Notes: a model not told the origin generated them from the letters alone. Positions 24,672 to 34,044 are shown, counted from the first letter of the stretch. The stretch is DNA of 64,000 nucleotides from Polyangium mundeleinium (GCF_028369105.1 NZ_JAQNDO010000001.1:9022501-9086500), one strand, 5' to 3'. Numbers and translations: made by a program.

Positions 24672-25691
24672 CTACGAGAGCTTCGACAGCAGCGCGTTCG
24701 CCGCCTCCGGGTGCTGCTTGTATTCGAGGAGCGCGCTGAGGAGGAGGGGCGCCACGATCGTCGCGTCCGACTCGATCACGAACATGGGCGTCTCCTTCGT
24801 GAGCTTGTCCCAGGTGATCTTCTCGTTCGGCGTCGCCCCCGAGTACGAGCCGTACGACGTCGTCGAGTCCGAGATCTGGCAGAAGTACGCCCAGGGTTTC
24901 ACGGGTTGCTCGAGGTCGTACTTGATCGACGGCACGACGCAGATGGGGAAGTCGCCGGCGATGCCTCCGCCGATCTGGAAGAAGCCCACGCCCGCGCCGG
25001 CCGAGAGCTCACGATACTGGTCGTAGAACGCGGCCATGTACTCGATGCCGGATTTGACGATGCTCGCGCTGCACTCGCCGAGCTTGACGTGGGACGCGAA
25101 GATGTTGCCGAACGTCGAATCCTCGTAGCCGGGGACCACGATCGGGAGATTGTGGCGCGCGGCGGCGAGCAGCCAGCACGCGTCCGGGTCGCCTTCGTGA
25201 AGCGCCGGGTCGATGCGCTGGATGAGGTCGTAGAAGTATTCGTGCCAGAAGCGCCGCTGGCCGGCCGCGCCCGCGTTCCTCCACATGGGCACGAGGTCCT
25301 TCTCGACGGCGCGGAACGCCTCGTCCTCGGGGATGCTCGTGTCGGTGACCCGCCGCATGCGGTCCGCGAGGATCTTCGTGTCGTCCTCTTTCGTGAAGTA
25401 GCGGTAGTCCGGGAAATCCTTGTAGCTCGCATGCGCGACGAGCCGGAAGAGCGACTCTTCCAGGTTCGCCCCCGTCACGGAGAAGCCGTGGATGAGCCCC
25501 GCGCGGATGGCGGGCGCGAGCGTGATGCCGAGCTGCGCCGACGACATGGCTCCCGCGAGGGCCCAGAACATCTTCCCGCCGCTCTCGATGTGTCGGATGT
25601 AGGCGACCAACGCGTCACGCGTCGCGCGCGCATTGAAGTTCTTGTAGTTCTTCAGGATGAACTCGAGAATCGGAAGCGTGGGGGGCGTCAT
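24672..25691 (-). CDS. Deoxyhypusine synthase-like protein
   Basis: A 339-residue enzyme of the deoxyhypusine/homospermidine synthase family. The hallmarks are SGGKMFWALAGAMSSAQLG, GFSVTGANLEES, VVPGYEDSTFGN and SDSTTSYGSYSGATPNEKITWDKL. Lys296 in WDKL aligns with the catalytic enzyme-imine lysine of the eukaryotic synthase. True deoxyhypusine modifies eIF5A, which bacteria lack, so the product is probably a polyamine such as homospermidine, or an unknown protein modification. The ATG at 25691 gives the family N-terminus. The upstream frame to 25799 reads as low-quality sequence. It lies nine bases after the DprE1-like gene start on the same strand, so it is probably expressed ahead of that unit. 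Confidence 0.88.
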   Translation of the reverse strand: MTPPTLPILEFILKNYKNFNARATRDALVAYIRHIESGGKMFWALAGAMSSAQLGITLAPAIRAGLIHGFSVTGANLEESLFRLVAHASYKDFPDYRYFTKEDDTKILADRMRRVTDTSIPEDEAFRAVEKDLVPMWRNAGAAGQRRFWHEYFYDLIQRIDPALHEGDPDACWLLAAARHNLPIVVPGYEDSTFGNIFASHVKLGECSASIVKSGIEYMAAFYDQYRELSAGAGVGFFQIGGGIAGDFPICVVPSIKYDLEQPVKPWAYFCQISDSTTSYGSYSGATPNEKITWDKLTKETPMFVIESDATIVAPLLLSALLEYKQHPEAANALLSKLS

Positions 25692-25947
25692 GAGAGGTCT
25701 TTCCGTTCCGTCGGGCGATCGCGTGAGGGAGAGCCGGGCCTTCGAGGTCGGCCGCGTGGCGCCCGAGACGTAGCACGCGCTGGCCATGACCTGCCACATC
25801 CCGCTGACAGTCCGTCACCCGTTCGGAGGCAGAAAAGCGTGACCCATCCCACCGCACAAGCGCGCTGCTCGCGGCGGGTCGGACGGTCACGCCGTCGACA
25901 GGCGGTCGTGGGGGACGAGCATGACGTTCTCGCCCCCGCAACGGGAG
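25692..25947. other. Intergenic region with no recognised feature
   Basis: About 256 bases between the CobW-type gene stop and the deoxyhypusine-synthase-like start. I see no gene, clear terminator or convincing promoter motif. The open frame through it is a shadow. Confidence 0.4.
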
Positions 25948-27294
25948 TCAGGTCAAGGGGTCAGGCGACGGGCCGCGAGGAGGAGCCGGCTCGCTGCTTC
26001 GATCGTGCGCGGGGCCGCGCGTCCACATCGACGCGACGCGCGGATCGCCGGGCGGCGAGCCCTCGTCCTCGTCGCCCTCGGCCAGATCCCAGGGCGGGAA
26101 CGGATCCTCGAATTGCAAAGCGCCCTCGGGGCCGAGCGCCATTTCCTCGTCCGAGAGCAGGCAAGCTTCGAGCCGCGCCCGCATTTCCTCGCGCTCCACG
26201 GTCCCGATGATCACGATCTCCTGCCGGCGATCGCCGAACGCCGGATCCCACTCCGCCGCGATCCTTTGCCGCGCGTCCTCGTCCTCCGGCCATTCCTCCT
26301 TTGCTTGCGCGGCCCACCATTTCCCCACGACGCCAAACCGGCACGCGCCTCCCGCTTGTGACCACTCCGCCACCCATTCGGGCCGCGTCGCGAGCCAGAA
26401 AAACCCCTTCGATCGGATCACGCCCGGCCATTCCTCGTGGAGGAGCGCGTAAAACCGCGCCGGATGCAAGGGCCGCCGCGCGCGGAACACGAAGCTCCCG
26501 AGCCCGTACGCCTCCGTCTCCGGGATGTGCTCGCCGCGCAGCTCCGCCATCCAGCCCGGGGCCTCCCTCGCCTTCTCGAGATCGAACAGCCCCGTGCCCA
26601 TGATCGTATCGATCGGCACCTCCCCGAACCTCGCCCGCACGATTCTCGCCCGCGGGTTCAGCCGGTGGAGCGTGGCCTCGAGCTTCCCGAGCTCCGGCTC
26701 GGTGACGAGATCCGCCTTGTTCAGCACGATCACATCGCAGAACTCCACCTGATCCACGAGCAGATCGACGACGCTGCGATCGTCCTCTTCGGACGCCGCG
26801 ACGCCCCGGTCCACGAGCTCCTCGGCCGCGTCGAAATCCTTCGAGAAATTGTAGGCATCGACCACCGTCACCATCGTGTCGAGCCGCGCCACGTCCGCGA
26901 GGCGCGCGCCCGTGTCGTCCTCGAAGCCAAACGTCTCGGCCACGGGCAGGGGCTCGCTGATCCCCGTCGACTCGATGAGCAGGTATTCGAAGCGCCCCTC
27001 GCGCGCGAGCTTCTGCACTTCGATCAGGAGGTCCTCGCGCAGCGTGCAGCAGATGCAACCGTTTGTCATCTCGACGAGCCGCTCTTCGGTGCGGCTGAGC
27101 GCGGCGCTGCCGCCCCGCACGAGCTCGGCGTCGATGTTGACCTCGCTCATGTCGTTCACGATCACCGCGACCCGCTTGCCTTCGCGGTTTTCGAGCACGT
27201 GATTGAGGAGCGTCGTCTTTCCGGCCCCGAGGAAGCCGGAGAGCACCGTGACGGGGAGCCGGCGATCGGATGCCACAGGGACCGCGCTCCTCAT
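25948..27294 (-). CDS. CobW/ZigA-type GTP-dependent zinc metallochaperone
   Basis: A 448-residue G3E GTPase. Walker A is [11 protein letters not shown] (about residues 19-29), the metal-binding motif GCICCTL is near residues 78-84, followed by [11 protein letters not shown] and the guanine motif VLNKADL. The C-terminal CobW domain (about 300-400) is complete and followed by a Glu/Asp-Pro-rich tail. The ATG overlaps the stop of rpmG by four bases. In other bacteria genes of this type, together with a cysteine-poor L33, belong to the zinc-starvation (Zur) response. The operon context and the palindrome at 27492-27510 support that reading here. The metal itself is inferred. Confidence 0.92.
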   Translation of the reverse strand: MRSAVPVASDRRLPVTVLSGFLGAGKTTLLNHVLENREGKRVAVIVNDMSEVNIDAELVRGGSAALSRTEERLVEMTNGCICCTLREDLLIEVQKLAREGRFEYLLIESTGISEPLPVAETFGFEDDTGARLADVARLDTMVTVVDAYNFSKDFDAAEELVDRGVAASEEDDRSVVDLLVDQVEFCDVIVLNKADLVTEPELGKLEATLHRLNPRARIVRARFGEVPIDTIMGTGLFDLEKAREAPGWMAELRGEHIPETEAYGLGSFVFRARRPLHPARFYALLHEEWPGVIRSKGFFWLATRPEWVAEWSQAGGACRFGVVGKWWAAQAKEEWPEDEDARQRIAAEWDPAFGDRRQEIVIIGTVEREEMRARLEACLLSDEEMALGPEGALQFEDPFPPWDLAEGDEDEGSPPGDPRVASMWTRGPAHDRSSEPAPPRGPSPDPLT

Positions 27295-27461
27295 TTTGCG
27301 CCGCCCTTGGAGATCTTCCCCTCGACGAACACGACGTGCTTGCGGGCGATCGGATCGTACTTCTTGATCTGGAGCTTCTCGGTCGTCGTCCGCTTGTTTT
27401 TCGTCGTGTAGTAGCAGTACCCGGTGCCCGCCGACGAGACGAGCTTGATCGTGTCGCGCAT
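27291..27461 (-). CDS. rpmG: 50S ribosomal protein L33, zinc-free form
   Basis: A 56-residue ribosomal protein L33: [23 protein letters not shown] and [18 protein letters not shown]. It has one cysteine (C16) instead of the four of the zinc-ribbon form, so it is the C-minus, zinc-independent version. Under zinc limitation such paralogues can replace the zinc-containing one. It overlaps the metallochaperone gene by four bases and is the first gene of that operon. The predicted promoter places its ATG almost at the transcript start. Confidence 0.95.
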   Translation of the reverse strand: MRDTIKLVSSAGTGYCYYTTKNKRTTTEKLQIKKYDPIARKHVVFVEGKISKGGAK

Positions 27462-27469
27462 GGGCGAAC

Positions 27470-27498
27470 TTACTACATCACCAACTTATCAGATGCAA
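27470..27498 (-). promoter_or_regulatory. Sigma-70-like promoter of rpmG-cobW
   Basis: On the minus strand, -35 TTGCAT (27498-27493) and -10 TAGTAA (27475-27470) are separated by 17 bases. The -35 hexamer lies inside the palindrome at 27492-27510, as expected for a repressor-controlled promoter. Transcription would start at or just before the ATG at 27461. Confidence 0.5.
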
Positions 27499-27510
27499 CC
27501 ACGTTGCATC
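27492..27510. promoter_or_regulatory. Palindromic operator candidate (Zur-like)
   Basis: GATGCAAC (27492-27499), three bases, then GTTGCATC (27503-27510) make a perfect 8-bp inverted repeat. It overlaps the -35 of the rpmG-cobW promoter. Gene content suggests Zur as the binding protein; the motif itself is not one I can match to a published Zur box. Confidence 0.55.
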
Positions 27511-27713
27511 TCAAGCAACTCCGACGGTCTCGACCGTGGCCTGGACGACAGCTCCAGGTCGCACAATTTCGACGCGGGGGACCGATGAGTTTGTCCTCCG
27601 CCGCGGGTCCAACGACGTGAAGCACGTCCGCGAGGGGCAGCCGTACGTTCTGGACGACCCCGCTCCCGCGGTTGTACCGCCACATCAGCGAGAGAGCAGC
27701 GAGAACAACGACC

Positions 27714-28214
27714 ATGCAAAACAGGTTTCAGCGCATCACGCCGTTTCTCTGGTTCGACACGCAGACCGAGGAGGCCGTCGCGTTTTACACCTCGATCTTC
27801 CCGAACTCGCGGGTCGTGACGACCACCCGCTACAACAAGGAAAGCGCGCAGGCGTCCGGCCGGGCGGAGGGGTCGGTCATGACCATGGCCTTCCAGCTCG
27901 ACGGGCAGGATTTCACGGCCATCAACGGCGGCCCTCAGTTCACGTTCAACGGGGCGATTTCGTTCGTCATCCATTGCCAGACGCAGGAGGAGGTGGACCA
28001 TTACTGGAATCGCCTCGGCGAGGGCGGTGATCCGAAGGCCCAGCAATGCGGCTGGCTCCGGGACCGCTTCGGCGTGTCCTGGCAGGTGGTGCCCACGCAG
28101 CTCGTCGAGCTGCTCTCCGATCCCGACCCGAATCGAGCGCGCCGCGCCATGATGGCCATGCTCGGCATGAAGAAGCTCGACATCACCGCCCTGCAGAAGG
28201 CCGCGGCGGGCTGA
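27714..28214 (+). CDS. VOC-family protein (PhnB/3-demethylubiquinone-like)
   Basis: A 166-residue protein of the vicinal oxygen chelate superfamily, PhnB/YjdN-type. The features are ITPFLWFDTQTEEAVAFYTSIFPNS, AFQLDGQDFTAINGGPQFTFNGAISFVI and a C-terminal DRFGVSWQVVP. Members bind a metal and act on varied small molecules; many have no known substrate. The ATG at 27714 gives the family N-terminus; a 14-residue in-frame extension upstream is unlikely. It is the first gene after the divergent zinc operon. The next gene is 104 bases downstream. Confidence 0.88.
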   Translation: MQNRFQRITPFLWFDTQTEEAVAFYTSIFPNSRVVTTTRYNKESAQASGRAEGSVMTMAFQLDGQDFTAINGGPQFTFNGAISFVIHCQTQEEVDHYWNRLGEGGDPKAQQCGWLRDRFGVSWQVVPTQLVELLSDPDPNRARRAMMAMLGMKKLDITALQKAAAG

Positions 28215-28317
28215 GGAACAAAGGAATCCACCCCGTCCGGACCGACGGCTCCTCCCCTATCCTGCGTGACGACGCCGCCGCTTGACGGCTTCCGACCGAG
28301 GCGCCAAGGAACCACGC

Positions 28318-28872
28318 ATGTCCGAGCGCGATCGAATGCTGGCCGGGGAGCTCTACCGACCCGACGACCCCGAACTCACGACCGCCCGCACCCGCGCGCG
28401 CCGCCTCTGCCGCGCCTACGACGAGGTGCCCGAGGACGAGCCCACGCGCAGGCGCGAGATCCTGGAGGCGCTCTTCGGCACGCTCGGCGGCGGCGCGTTC
28501 ATCGAGCCGCCTTTCCGCTGCGATTACGGCGTCCACATCCACGCCGGCGACGGGCTCTACATGAACTTCGGCTGCGTGGTGCTCGATTGTGCCCGCATTG
28601 ACATCGGCCACCGCGTCCTCTTCGGGCCGGGCGTGCACATCTATGCCGCGACGCACCCGCTCGACGCGGCGCTGCGCTCGTCGGGGCGCGAACTCGCGCG
28701 GCCCGTGCGGATCGGCGACGACGTCTGGCTCGGGGGCGGCGCGATTGTCGTGCCGGGCGTGACCATCGGCGATCGCGTCGTGGTCGGCGCAGGCAGCGTC
28801 GTCACGAAGGACGTGCCGCCGGGCTGGGTCGTGGCAGGAAACCCGGCCCGGCTCGTCAAGCGCACGGATTAA
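28318..28872 (+). CDS. Sugar O-acetyltransferase (maltose/NodL-type)
   Basis: A 184-residue left-handed beta-helix acetyltransferase. An N-terminal helical region (MLAGELYRPDDPEL) is followed by hexapeptide repeats with IHAGDGLYMNFGCVVLD, the catalytic histidine in AATHPLD, and IGDDVWLGGGAIVVPGV and VVGAGSVVTKDVPPG. It transfers acetyl from acetyl-CoA to a sugar hydroxyl. AAGGA eight bases upstream fixes the ATG at 28318. Its stop overlaps the convergent membrane-protein stop in a shared TTAA. The acceptor is unknown. Confidence 0.93.
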   Translation: MSERDRMLAGELYRPDDPELTTARTRARRLCRAYDEVPEDEPTRRREILEALFGTLGGGAFIEPPFRCDYGVHIHAGDGLYMNFGCVVLDCARIDIGHRVLFGPGVHIYAATHPLDAALRSSGRELARPVRIGDDVWLGGGAIVVPGVTIGDRVVVGAGSVVTKDVPPGWVVAGNPARLVKRTD

Positions 28873-30554
28873 CGACTTCGCACGCGAAGCAAGGCGAACA
28901 TCCCATCCGGAGAGACGTACTCCCGCTCCAGGAGGAAGCGCTCCGGGGGTTGATCGGCCGCGCGGCCGAGCCAGGCGGAGAGCTCGGAAGGCCGGTAATC
29001 GTGCGGCCGGTACTGGAACGAGGCGAAATGTTGAAAGCCTCGTTCGAACGAGAGCTCCAGAAAGCGGTGCTCGCGTCGCGCCGTAAACCCCTCTCGATCG
29101 AGCGCGAGGAGAAACGATTGGGAGGGCGCGTCGAACCAGTAGCTGAGCACGCCGTCGTCGACCTCGATGAACTTCGGCAGCCCGTTCGGGTACCGCTTCC
29201 GCACCTCGGGCACGGTCCTTTGGTGGAACCGCAAAAAATCCCCGTTGTATGCGACGTGCCGGTGGTATTTGAAGAAAAACGCGAGGCCGAGCGCCACGGC
29301 GACGGCGCAGGCAACCACCTTCCCGGGCGAAGGTCGCGGCGCGGCGAGGGCCGGGAAGCGGAGCCGCGGGAGGCGGAACGAAAGGACGAACAGGGTGGGG
29401 AGGAGCGTGGAGACGGGGAAGTACCAGTATCCCTGGTGCAGATAAAGCCCGAAGCAGAAATTGTAGGCGCCGAGCGCGATGACACCCAGCGCGGCGAAGA
29501 CGAGCTGCACTTCGAGCCGCGTCGCCCTGCGCCGGCGAAAGGCGCAGGCCAGGATGTAGAGCAGCGAGAGGAGCGGCGGCAGGACGATCTGCGCCTCACG
29601 GCACGCATTGGGGAGCCACCACGGCGAGTTTTTCAGCGCGCCCTGGAAGAGGACCTTGATGAGGTGCGCGTGCTCCGGGTTCCATTTCGGAAAGGTCGTC
29701 TTTGCGGCCCCGCTGATGGGCATCAGCGATCCGAAATGGATCCGGTTGATCAAGAGGTAGGGCAAAAGCAGCGCGACGAACGCGAGGACCGCCGCGCCGG
29801 CCGCCTCCCGCCGGCCGCCTCGACGCAGGCACGAAAAGCAATACCCGGCCAGCATCGGCGCGGCGATGAGCCCGTGATCGAGGCGCGCGAGCGTGAAGGC
29901 CGCGAGCGCCGCCCCGACGTACGCCCCCGCCCGCGTGGAATGAAGGGCCGAGCGGGAGGTCGCGAGGAAGAGGGAGAGCGCAAAGAGCAAAAGGCAAAGC
30001 CCGCTCTCCATGCCATTCATGTAGCTCCACGGGGTCCCGAACACGGGGAGCCTCCAGTGGGGCAAACCCGCCTTCTCGATCAGCCCGAGGCCGAAATTCC
30101 AAAGGGGAAGGACGAGGAGCGGATACACGCCGACGGGCAGCAAAACGAAGGTCGGGGTCAGCCGGCGTGCGCGCAGAAGCGTCATGCCGAGGAGCCACGT
30201 CGCGCCCCCCACCGCGATCACGCTGCTCATGACGGCGAGAAAGAGGCCGATGTCGCCGAGCCCGGCCTTTTCCCGCACGAGCTCGGTGACCCCGATGAAG
30301 GCCTGCCAGAGCGGATGAAACCCGTTCGTGGGATGCTCTCCGTCGTAGGAAAACCTGCCGGTCCGCGCAAGGTTCCTGCCGATCGTGAGGTAATAATAGG
30401 TATCGATGGCCATCCAGTGAAAGGGGGCCGTCCGGATCGACGAGAGCAGGTCGACGAGCGCCGGAACCACGACGAGGAGCGTCGTCGTCACGGCAATCCA
30501 TCGTCGCCGGAGAAACGAGCGGAGGCGCTCCCCAAACCTGCGCGGAGGTCGCAT
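28869..30554 (-). CDS. Polytopic membrane protein, GT-C glycosyltransferase-like
   Basis: A 561-residue membrane protein with about ten to eleven predicted helices. The first extracytoplasmic loop carries an acidic motif, AIDTYYYLTIGRNLARTG, then EHPTNGFHPLW. A conserved Asp at this place is typical of GT-C glycosyltransferases that use polyprenyl-linked sugars. The C-terminal ~120 residues are soluble (KYHRHVAYNGDF onward). The ATG at 30554 is used; the frame extends to a TTG at 30593. No sugar donor or acceptor can be named. It might use an arabinose donor from the DprE1-type pathway 5 kb away, but nothing in the sequence proves this. Confidence 0.75.
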   Translation of the reverse strand: MRPPRRFGERLRSFLRRRWIAVTTTLLVVVPALVDLLSSIRTAPFHWMAIDTYYYLTIGRNLARTGRFSYDGEHPTNGFHPLWQAFIGVTELVREKAGLGDIGLFLAVMSSVIAVGGATWLLGMTLLRARRLTPTFVLLPVGVYPLLVLPLWNFGLGLIEKAGLPHWRLPVFGTPWSYMNGMESGLCLLLFALSLFLATSRSALHSTRAGAYVGAALAAFTLARLDHGLIAAPMLAGYCFSCLRRGGRREAAGAAVLAFVALLLPYLLINRIHFGSLMPISGAAKTTFPKWNPEHAHLIKVLFQGALKNSPWWLPNACREAQIVLPPLLSLLYILACAFRRRRATRLEVQLVFAALGVIALGAYNFCFGLYLHQGYWYFPVSTLLPTLFVLSFRLPRLRFPALAAPRPSPGKVVACAVAVALGLAFFFKYHRHVAYNGDFLRFHQRTVPEVRKRYPNGLPKFIEVDDGVLSYWFDAPSQSFLLALDREGFTARREHRFLELSFERGFQHFASFQYRPHDYRPSELSAWLGRAADQPPERFLLEREYVSPDGMFALLRVRSR

Positions 30555-30780
30555 GGCGGGCGCGATAGCACCACCGTCGCGGGCCTTCGTCAACGCCTGC
30601 GGGCCCGGTCACCGCCCCGGCGAGGTCGGGGCGAGAGCGTTGTGCGTGCCGAGAAATCTCCATCCTCGCTCGAACCCGGGAAAACCCCGCACGACGCGCG
30701 CACCTGGACCACGCACGCCTCGTCGTTTCCTCTTCCAATCCGGACGGATGCGTGCGACATGGGCTACAGGTGGCAGTTCT

Positions 30781-31659
30781 ATGAGTGGTTCCGAAGAGAT
30801 GATTGACGTAGCTGGAGGACATGAAGGGGGGTTGGCAGAGGACCGCGCGCTGGTGCAGGCGCTCGAAGAGAAGGTACGGGCGCTCGAGGAGGAGCTGCGA
30901 TTTTTCCGCACGCTCGCCGACGAGCTGCCACTCAGCCTTTACCACAAGGACCGCGAAGGACGTTGCGTATGGGCCAACGCGGCCCTGCTCGCGAGCGTCG
31001 GATCCGGGCTCGAAGAGGCGCTCGGCAAGACGGTGTTCGATTATTACCCGCGCGCGCTCGCGGAAAAATACGATGCCGACGACCGGCGCGTGATCGAGAC
31101 GGGCGTGACCCTTCAGGACGTCGAGGAGCACAAAGCGCCCACCTCCGAGGGCTCGCGTTACGTGGAGGTCAAAAAGGTTCCCGTGCGGAATGCAGAGGGC
31201 GCGATCACCGGCTCGATGGGCATCTACTGGGACGTCACCGGCGTGCGCCGCGCCGAACGCCTGGAGGAGGAACGACAAGCGCAAGCCGCGACGTTGCGCG
31301 AGCTCGGCGCGCCGCTCCTCCCGCTCGCCGAGCGGGTCCTCGCGATGCCCCTCATCGGCCGCATCGACGCCGCCCGCGCCGCGCAAGCGCTCGATTCGTT
31401 GCTCCATGGCGTCTCCGAGCGCCAGGCCGCCGTGGTGCTGCTCGACGTGACGGGTGTCACCACGATCGACGACGACGTGGTGCGCCTGCTCGTCGACGCC
31501 GCCGGGGCCGTGCGGCTGCTCGGCGCGCGTGTGGTGCTCACCGGCGTGAAAGCGGCGATGGCTCAGGCCATGATCGAAATGGATGCCCGCCTGGAAGGGA
31601 TTGTGACGTTGTCGACGATGCAGGCAGGCGTCGCGTGGGCGCTCGCGCGGCGAGGATGA
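30781..31659 (+). CDS. PAS-STAS protein, RsbR-like, with altered phosphosites
   Basis: A 292-residue paralogue of the protein at 3464-4435. It has an N-terminal coiled coil (ALVQALEEKVRALEEELRFF), a PAS domain (about residues 45-165) and a STAS domain (about 180-285). In the STAS domain, where the first paralogue has VDTNVAS and ARTLIE, this one has IDDDVVR and AQAMIE. The two threonines usually phosphorylated in RsbR-type proteins are thus Asp and Ala. It may be locked in one signalling state. The ATG at 30781 is preferred; the longer open frame upstream lacks coding character. No RsbS or RsbT lies nearby. Confidence 0.85.
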   Translation: MSGSEEMIDVAGGHEGGLAEDRALVQALEEKVRALEEELRFFRTLADELPLSLYHKDREGRCVWANAALLASVGSGLEEALGKTVFDYYPRALAEKYDADDRRVIETGVTLQDVEEHKAPTSEGSRYVEVKKVPVRNAEGAITGSMGIYWDVTGVRRAERLEEERQAQAATLRELGAPLLPLAERVLAMPLIGRIDAARAAQALDSLLHGVSERQAAVVLLDVTGVTTIDDDVVRLLVDAAGAVRLLGARVVLTGVKAAMAQAMIEMDARLEGIVTLSTMQAGVAWALARRG

Positions 31660-31695
31660 TGACGTTTGCCGGCGAGCTCCGCCGGCCGAGCCGCG

Positions 31696-34044
31696 TCACG
31701 GCACGACGGTCAGCGCGGGAAGTTGGGTGATCTCGAAGGAGAGCCCCGCGCCCGAGCCTGCGCCGTTCAGATCACAATAGGTCCACCGCGTCCCGTCGAG
31801 GCTCATGCGGTAGGCATACCGGTAGGCGCCTGGAACGGCGGGCGCGAGGAACGAGCCCTTGTATTCGTCGTCATTGCCGATCTGCGCGTTGTAGGTGGCC
31901 GAGAAGAACTGCCAGCCGCTCTGCGTGGTGGGGTTGATGTTGGCCGGGCCAAAGCCCACCTCGACCTTCAACGTCGCGCTCGCGTCGGCGGCCTCGGTCA
32001 CGCCCGCCTCGTACGCCCGGCCGTAGATCACGGGCGTCATCGCCGATGCGGAGACCGTCAGCGAGACCGGGAGCTCGACGTTGCAGAAATCGAGCTCGTA
32101 CGCCTGGTCCGATTCGTTGGCCGTGACGTCGCCCGCGCAGGCGCAGGCGCTCGCCATGCTCGCCGAGCTCCGCGGCGCGACCTGGGCCGTCGCGAAGTCG
32201 GCCTTGTTGTCGCCGGTGTCGGTGCACGCAGCGGCGAGGCGCTGGATCGATTGCGCGGCGGTCGACGCCCCCGGGGCCACGCCGCTCCCCTTGAAGCAGT
32301 TCGCGGTGGTCCCGTACCCCACGAAATCCAGGATCTTCGCGCCGCTGGGGCAGCTCCCGCTGAGCGCGGCGGTGGCGTTGACCAGGGCGATCTTGCCCGC
32401 CGAGGCGCTCATGTTCGTGGTGCCCGTCGCGTCGGACGCCGGCAAGGCCACGCCACTCGACCCGCCGGCCTGCGCCACCAGGTAATAACCGCCCGGCGCG
32501 AGGGTGCCGCTCAGGTTCGTCACGAGCCAGGACGTCCCTGCCGCGCTCGCGTATTGCACCGACCAACCGGCGAGGTTCACCGAGGAGCTGCCGCGGTTGT
32601 GCAGCTCGATGAAATCACTCTTGTACGTGGCGCCGGAATTCCCGCCTCCGCCGTAGATCTGGCTTATCACCACCGAGCTCGCGCAGGGAGCGGAGGTCGG
32701 CGGCGTGGCGGTGCCGAAGCCGACGCTCGAAGTGTACGCCGCCGCGAGCGCCGTTCCATCGGTCCCCTTGGCCGTCGCGGCGACACGGACGCGGTACGTC
32801 GTGCCATAGGAGAGCGCCGGAGACGGGGTCCACGTGGCCACGGTGCCATTCCCGGACATCACGGGCAGCGCCGCGGCGAAGCCGAGGCAGGTGGCGAATC
32901 CATCCGTCGAGACCTGGACCACGCCGGTGCAGGGTCCGACCGTGGTCTGCGCGGCGAGCGTGGCCGGATCCATGGCCCCGCTGAACGTGACCGCCACCGT
33001 GGAGGTCACCGGCGCGCCGGTCGCCGCGTCGGCGGGCGACGTTCCCACCACGGCTGGCGGCTGGCAAAGGCCGGTGGCGCAGAGACCGCTGTGGCAATCG
33101 GCCGGCGCGAGACAACTCTCGCCCACCCCGCAGGGCGGGCACCCCGCGCCGCCGCAATCGACGTCCGTCTCGGACCCGTTCTCGACCCCGTCGGCGCAGC
33201 TCGCGGCCTTGCAGACCCCGGCCGCGCAGACACCACTCGGGCATTGCGCGCCGGCATTGCACTGGACGCACAGGCCAGCGCCGTTGCAGACCTTTCCGCC
33301 GTTCTGGTTGCACGCCGTGTCGAGGGAGATCGGCGGGTTGGAAGGCGCGCCGGCGGCGCAGACGTCGGCCGTGCATGCATTCCCGTCGACAGGCACGTCG
33401 CTGTCGTCGACCTCGGGCGAGGTGCCGCCGGAGCCGTCGCAGGCCATCTGCATGCAATCGCCGGGCATCTGCGAGGGAAGAGGCGTCCCCGCAGCCGCAT
33501 TCTCGACGCCGCACACCCCCATCACGCAGGTGCGGGCCTGGCACGTGGTGTCCGACCCCGGGCAATCCGCCGCGGTGAGGCATTCGACGCAAGCGCCGTC
33601 GCTATTGCAAATCGATCCGGCGTCGCCGCAGGCCGTGCCCGTCGGGACGGGCGGGTTCGAGCCGATGCCGCTGGTGCAGACGTCGCTCGTACACGGATTG
33701 CCGTCGACCGGCACGTCGCTGTCCTCGGGGACCGGGATCACCTCCCCCGCCCCGTCGCATTGCAGGATCACGCAATCGCCCGCCTTCTGCTCGGGCGTGG
33801 ACGTGCCGGCCGGCACGGGCGCGGCGACGCACGCGCCGTCCTTGCAGATCGCCGTCTCGCACGGGTTCGCCGAGGGCTGGCAATCGTCGGCCTTCCGGCA
33901 GGACCCGCTGCCGCCCTGGCCGCCTTGGCCTGCTCCCCCGTCCCCGTCGGGGGGCGAACCCTCCGCGCACGCGCTGCCGAAGGCGGCGAGCGCTCCCAAG
34001 AACATCGCCCTGACAATCCTCTTCTTCATACCCTCGTCTTTCAT
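31696..34044 (-). CDS. Cys-rich lipoprotein with Ig-like and lamin-tail domains
   Basis: A 782-residue surface lipoprotein. The signal FLGALAAFGSAC leads into a Gly-rich linker and ~270 residues of Cys repeats, including two near-identical modules with DSDVPVDGN(P/A)CT(S/A)DVC. A GSETDVDCGGAGCPPC stretch follows, then a Big_5/SbsA-like Ig domain (VVGTSPADAATGAPVTSTVAVTFSGAMDP). A lamin-tail domain (VVISQIYGGGGNSGATYKSD, IELHNRG) and a C-terminal beta-rich domain complete it. The ATG at 34044 overlaps the stop of the TolB-like gene (ATGA) and has GAAGG upstream; a later ATG at 34029 has poorer spacing. It is the last gene of the Tol/Pal train. It is a probable cell-surface or matrix protein, with no enzymatic motif seen. 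Confidence 0.86.
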   Translation of the reverse strand: MKDEGMKKRIVRAMFLGALAAFGSACAEGSPPDGDGGAGQGGQGGSGSCRKADDCQPSANPCETAICKDGACVAAPVPAGTSTPEQKAGDCVILQCDGAGEVIPVPEDSDVPVDGNPCTSDVCTSGIGSNPPVPTGTACGDAGSICNSDGACVECLTAADCPGSDTTCQARTCVMGVCGVENAAAGTPLPSQMPGDCMQMACDGSGGTSPEVDDSDVPVDGNACTADVCAAGAPSNPPISLDTACNQNGGKVCNGAGLCVQCNAGAQCPSGVCAAGVCKAASCADGVENGSETDVDCGGAGCPPCGVGESCLAPADCHSGLCATGLCQPPAVVGTSPADAATGAPVTSTVAVTFSGAMDPATLAAQTTVGPCTGVVQVSTDGFATCLGFAAALPVMSGNGTVATWTPSPALSYGTTYRVRVAATAKGTDGTALAAAYTSSVGFGTATPPTSAPCASSVVISQIYGGGGNSGATYKSDFIELHNRGSSSVNLAGWSVQYASAAGTSWLVTNLSGTLAPGGYYLVAQAGGSSGVALPASDATGTTNMSASAGKIALVNATAALSGSCPSGAKILDFVGYGTTANCFKGSGVAPGASTAAQSIQRLAAACTDTGDNKADFATAQVAPRSSASMASACACAGDVTANESDQAYELDFCNVELPVSLTVSASAMTPVIYGRAYEAGVTEAADASATLKVEVGFGPANINPTTQSGWQFFSATYNAQIGNDDEYKGSFLAPAVPGAYRYAYRMSLDGTRWTYCDLNGAGSGAGLSFEITQLPALTVVP

